Assembly: GCA_002397345.1 (NCBI GenBank)
Contig: DHAH01000075.1
Span: 374-5,761 of the forward strand
Origin: Clostridiales bacterium UBA4959
GTDB taxonomy: Bacteria > Bacillota > Clostridia > Oscillospirales > CAG-272
Direction of reading: 5' to 3'
DNA: 5,388 nt
The notes under the pieces were generated by a model. That model was not told where the DNA came from and did not search any database. It saw only the letters and a list, made by a program, of their open reading frames with translations. The position numbers and the translations under genes are program-made. Below are positions 5,369 through 5,388 of the stretch, in pieces; position 1 is the first letter of the stretch; each line of letters starts with the position of its first letter.

Positions 5369-5388
5369 ATGAAAAAAATCCGCGTCAA
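5369..5388 (+). CDS. Possible start of a further gene, cut by the right edge
   Basis: An ATG at 5369 opens MKKIRV before the window ends, 13 bp after the previous stop. Lys-rich starts of this kind are common in real genes, and the spacing fits the unit. However, no clear ribosome binding site precedes it and only six codons are visible, so neither the gene nor its product can be confirmed. Confidence 0.3.

Noticed and set aside
1..5388. A defence island, CRISPR array, toxin-antitoxin pair or mobile element
   Set aside because: No direct-repeat arrays, transposase, nuclease or toxin motifs were found. All genes but the last are core or known families.

Overview
The window looks like chromosomal DNA from a low-G+C-type Firmicute, most likely an anaerobic member of class Clostridia in or near the Ruminococcaceae/Oscillospiraceae. 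The reasons are the rpmH-rnpA-yidD-yidC-jag order, a short YidC with no large N-terminal extracytoplasmic domain, a Jag/KhpB protein, and a DUF1385 gene next to prmC. The genes are moderately G+C-rich (many GCG, CGC and GGC codons), apart from an AT-rich last gene. No rRNA, tRNA, CRISPR array or insertion sequence is visible.

Left half, minus strand (1-2473): reading from 2473 leftwards come rpmH (ribosomal protein L34), rnpA (RNase P protein), yidD (membrane-insertion factor), yidC (membrane insertase) and the first 90 codons of jag (RNA-binding protein), which runs off the left edge. This is the classic ribosome, RNA-processing and membrane-insertion operon that lies beside oriC in many bacteria. 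One strong sigma-A-type promoter at 2526-2555 can drive it. Coupling is tight (21 bp gap, 4 bp overlap, then a 136 bp gap, then a 28 bp gap). The only sizeable gap, 1472-1607, holds a short REP-like hairpin.

Centre (2474-2670): an AT-rich divergent intergenic region carrying back-to-back promoters and a small inverted repeat. dnaA often lies across from rpmH at such a junction, but here it is absent and no cluster of DnaA boxes is seen.

Right half, plus strand (2671-5388): a tight run of a DUF1385 membrane protein, prmC (release-factor glutamine methyltransferase with a shortened N-terminus), a small DUF2752 membrane protein and an unrecognised AT-rich single-pass membrane protein. They are joined by a 14 bp overlap, a 4 bp overlap and a 6 bp gap. 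A further gene may start at 5369. The first two are a commonly seen clostridial pair; the next two look like a variable addition where prfA would often follow.

I found no clear sign of a new defence or mobile system. The most unusual points are the non-dnaA neighbour of rpmH, the short PrmC and the unrecognised AT-rich gene at the end of its transcription unit.
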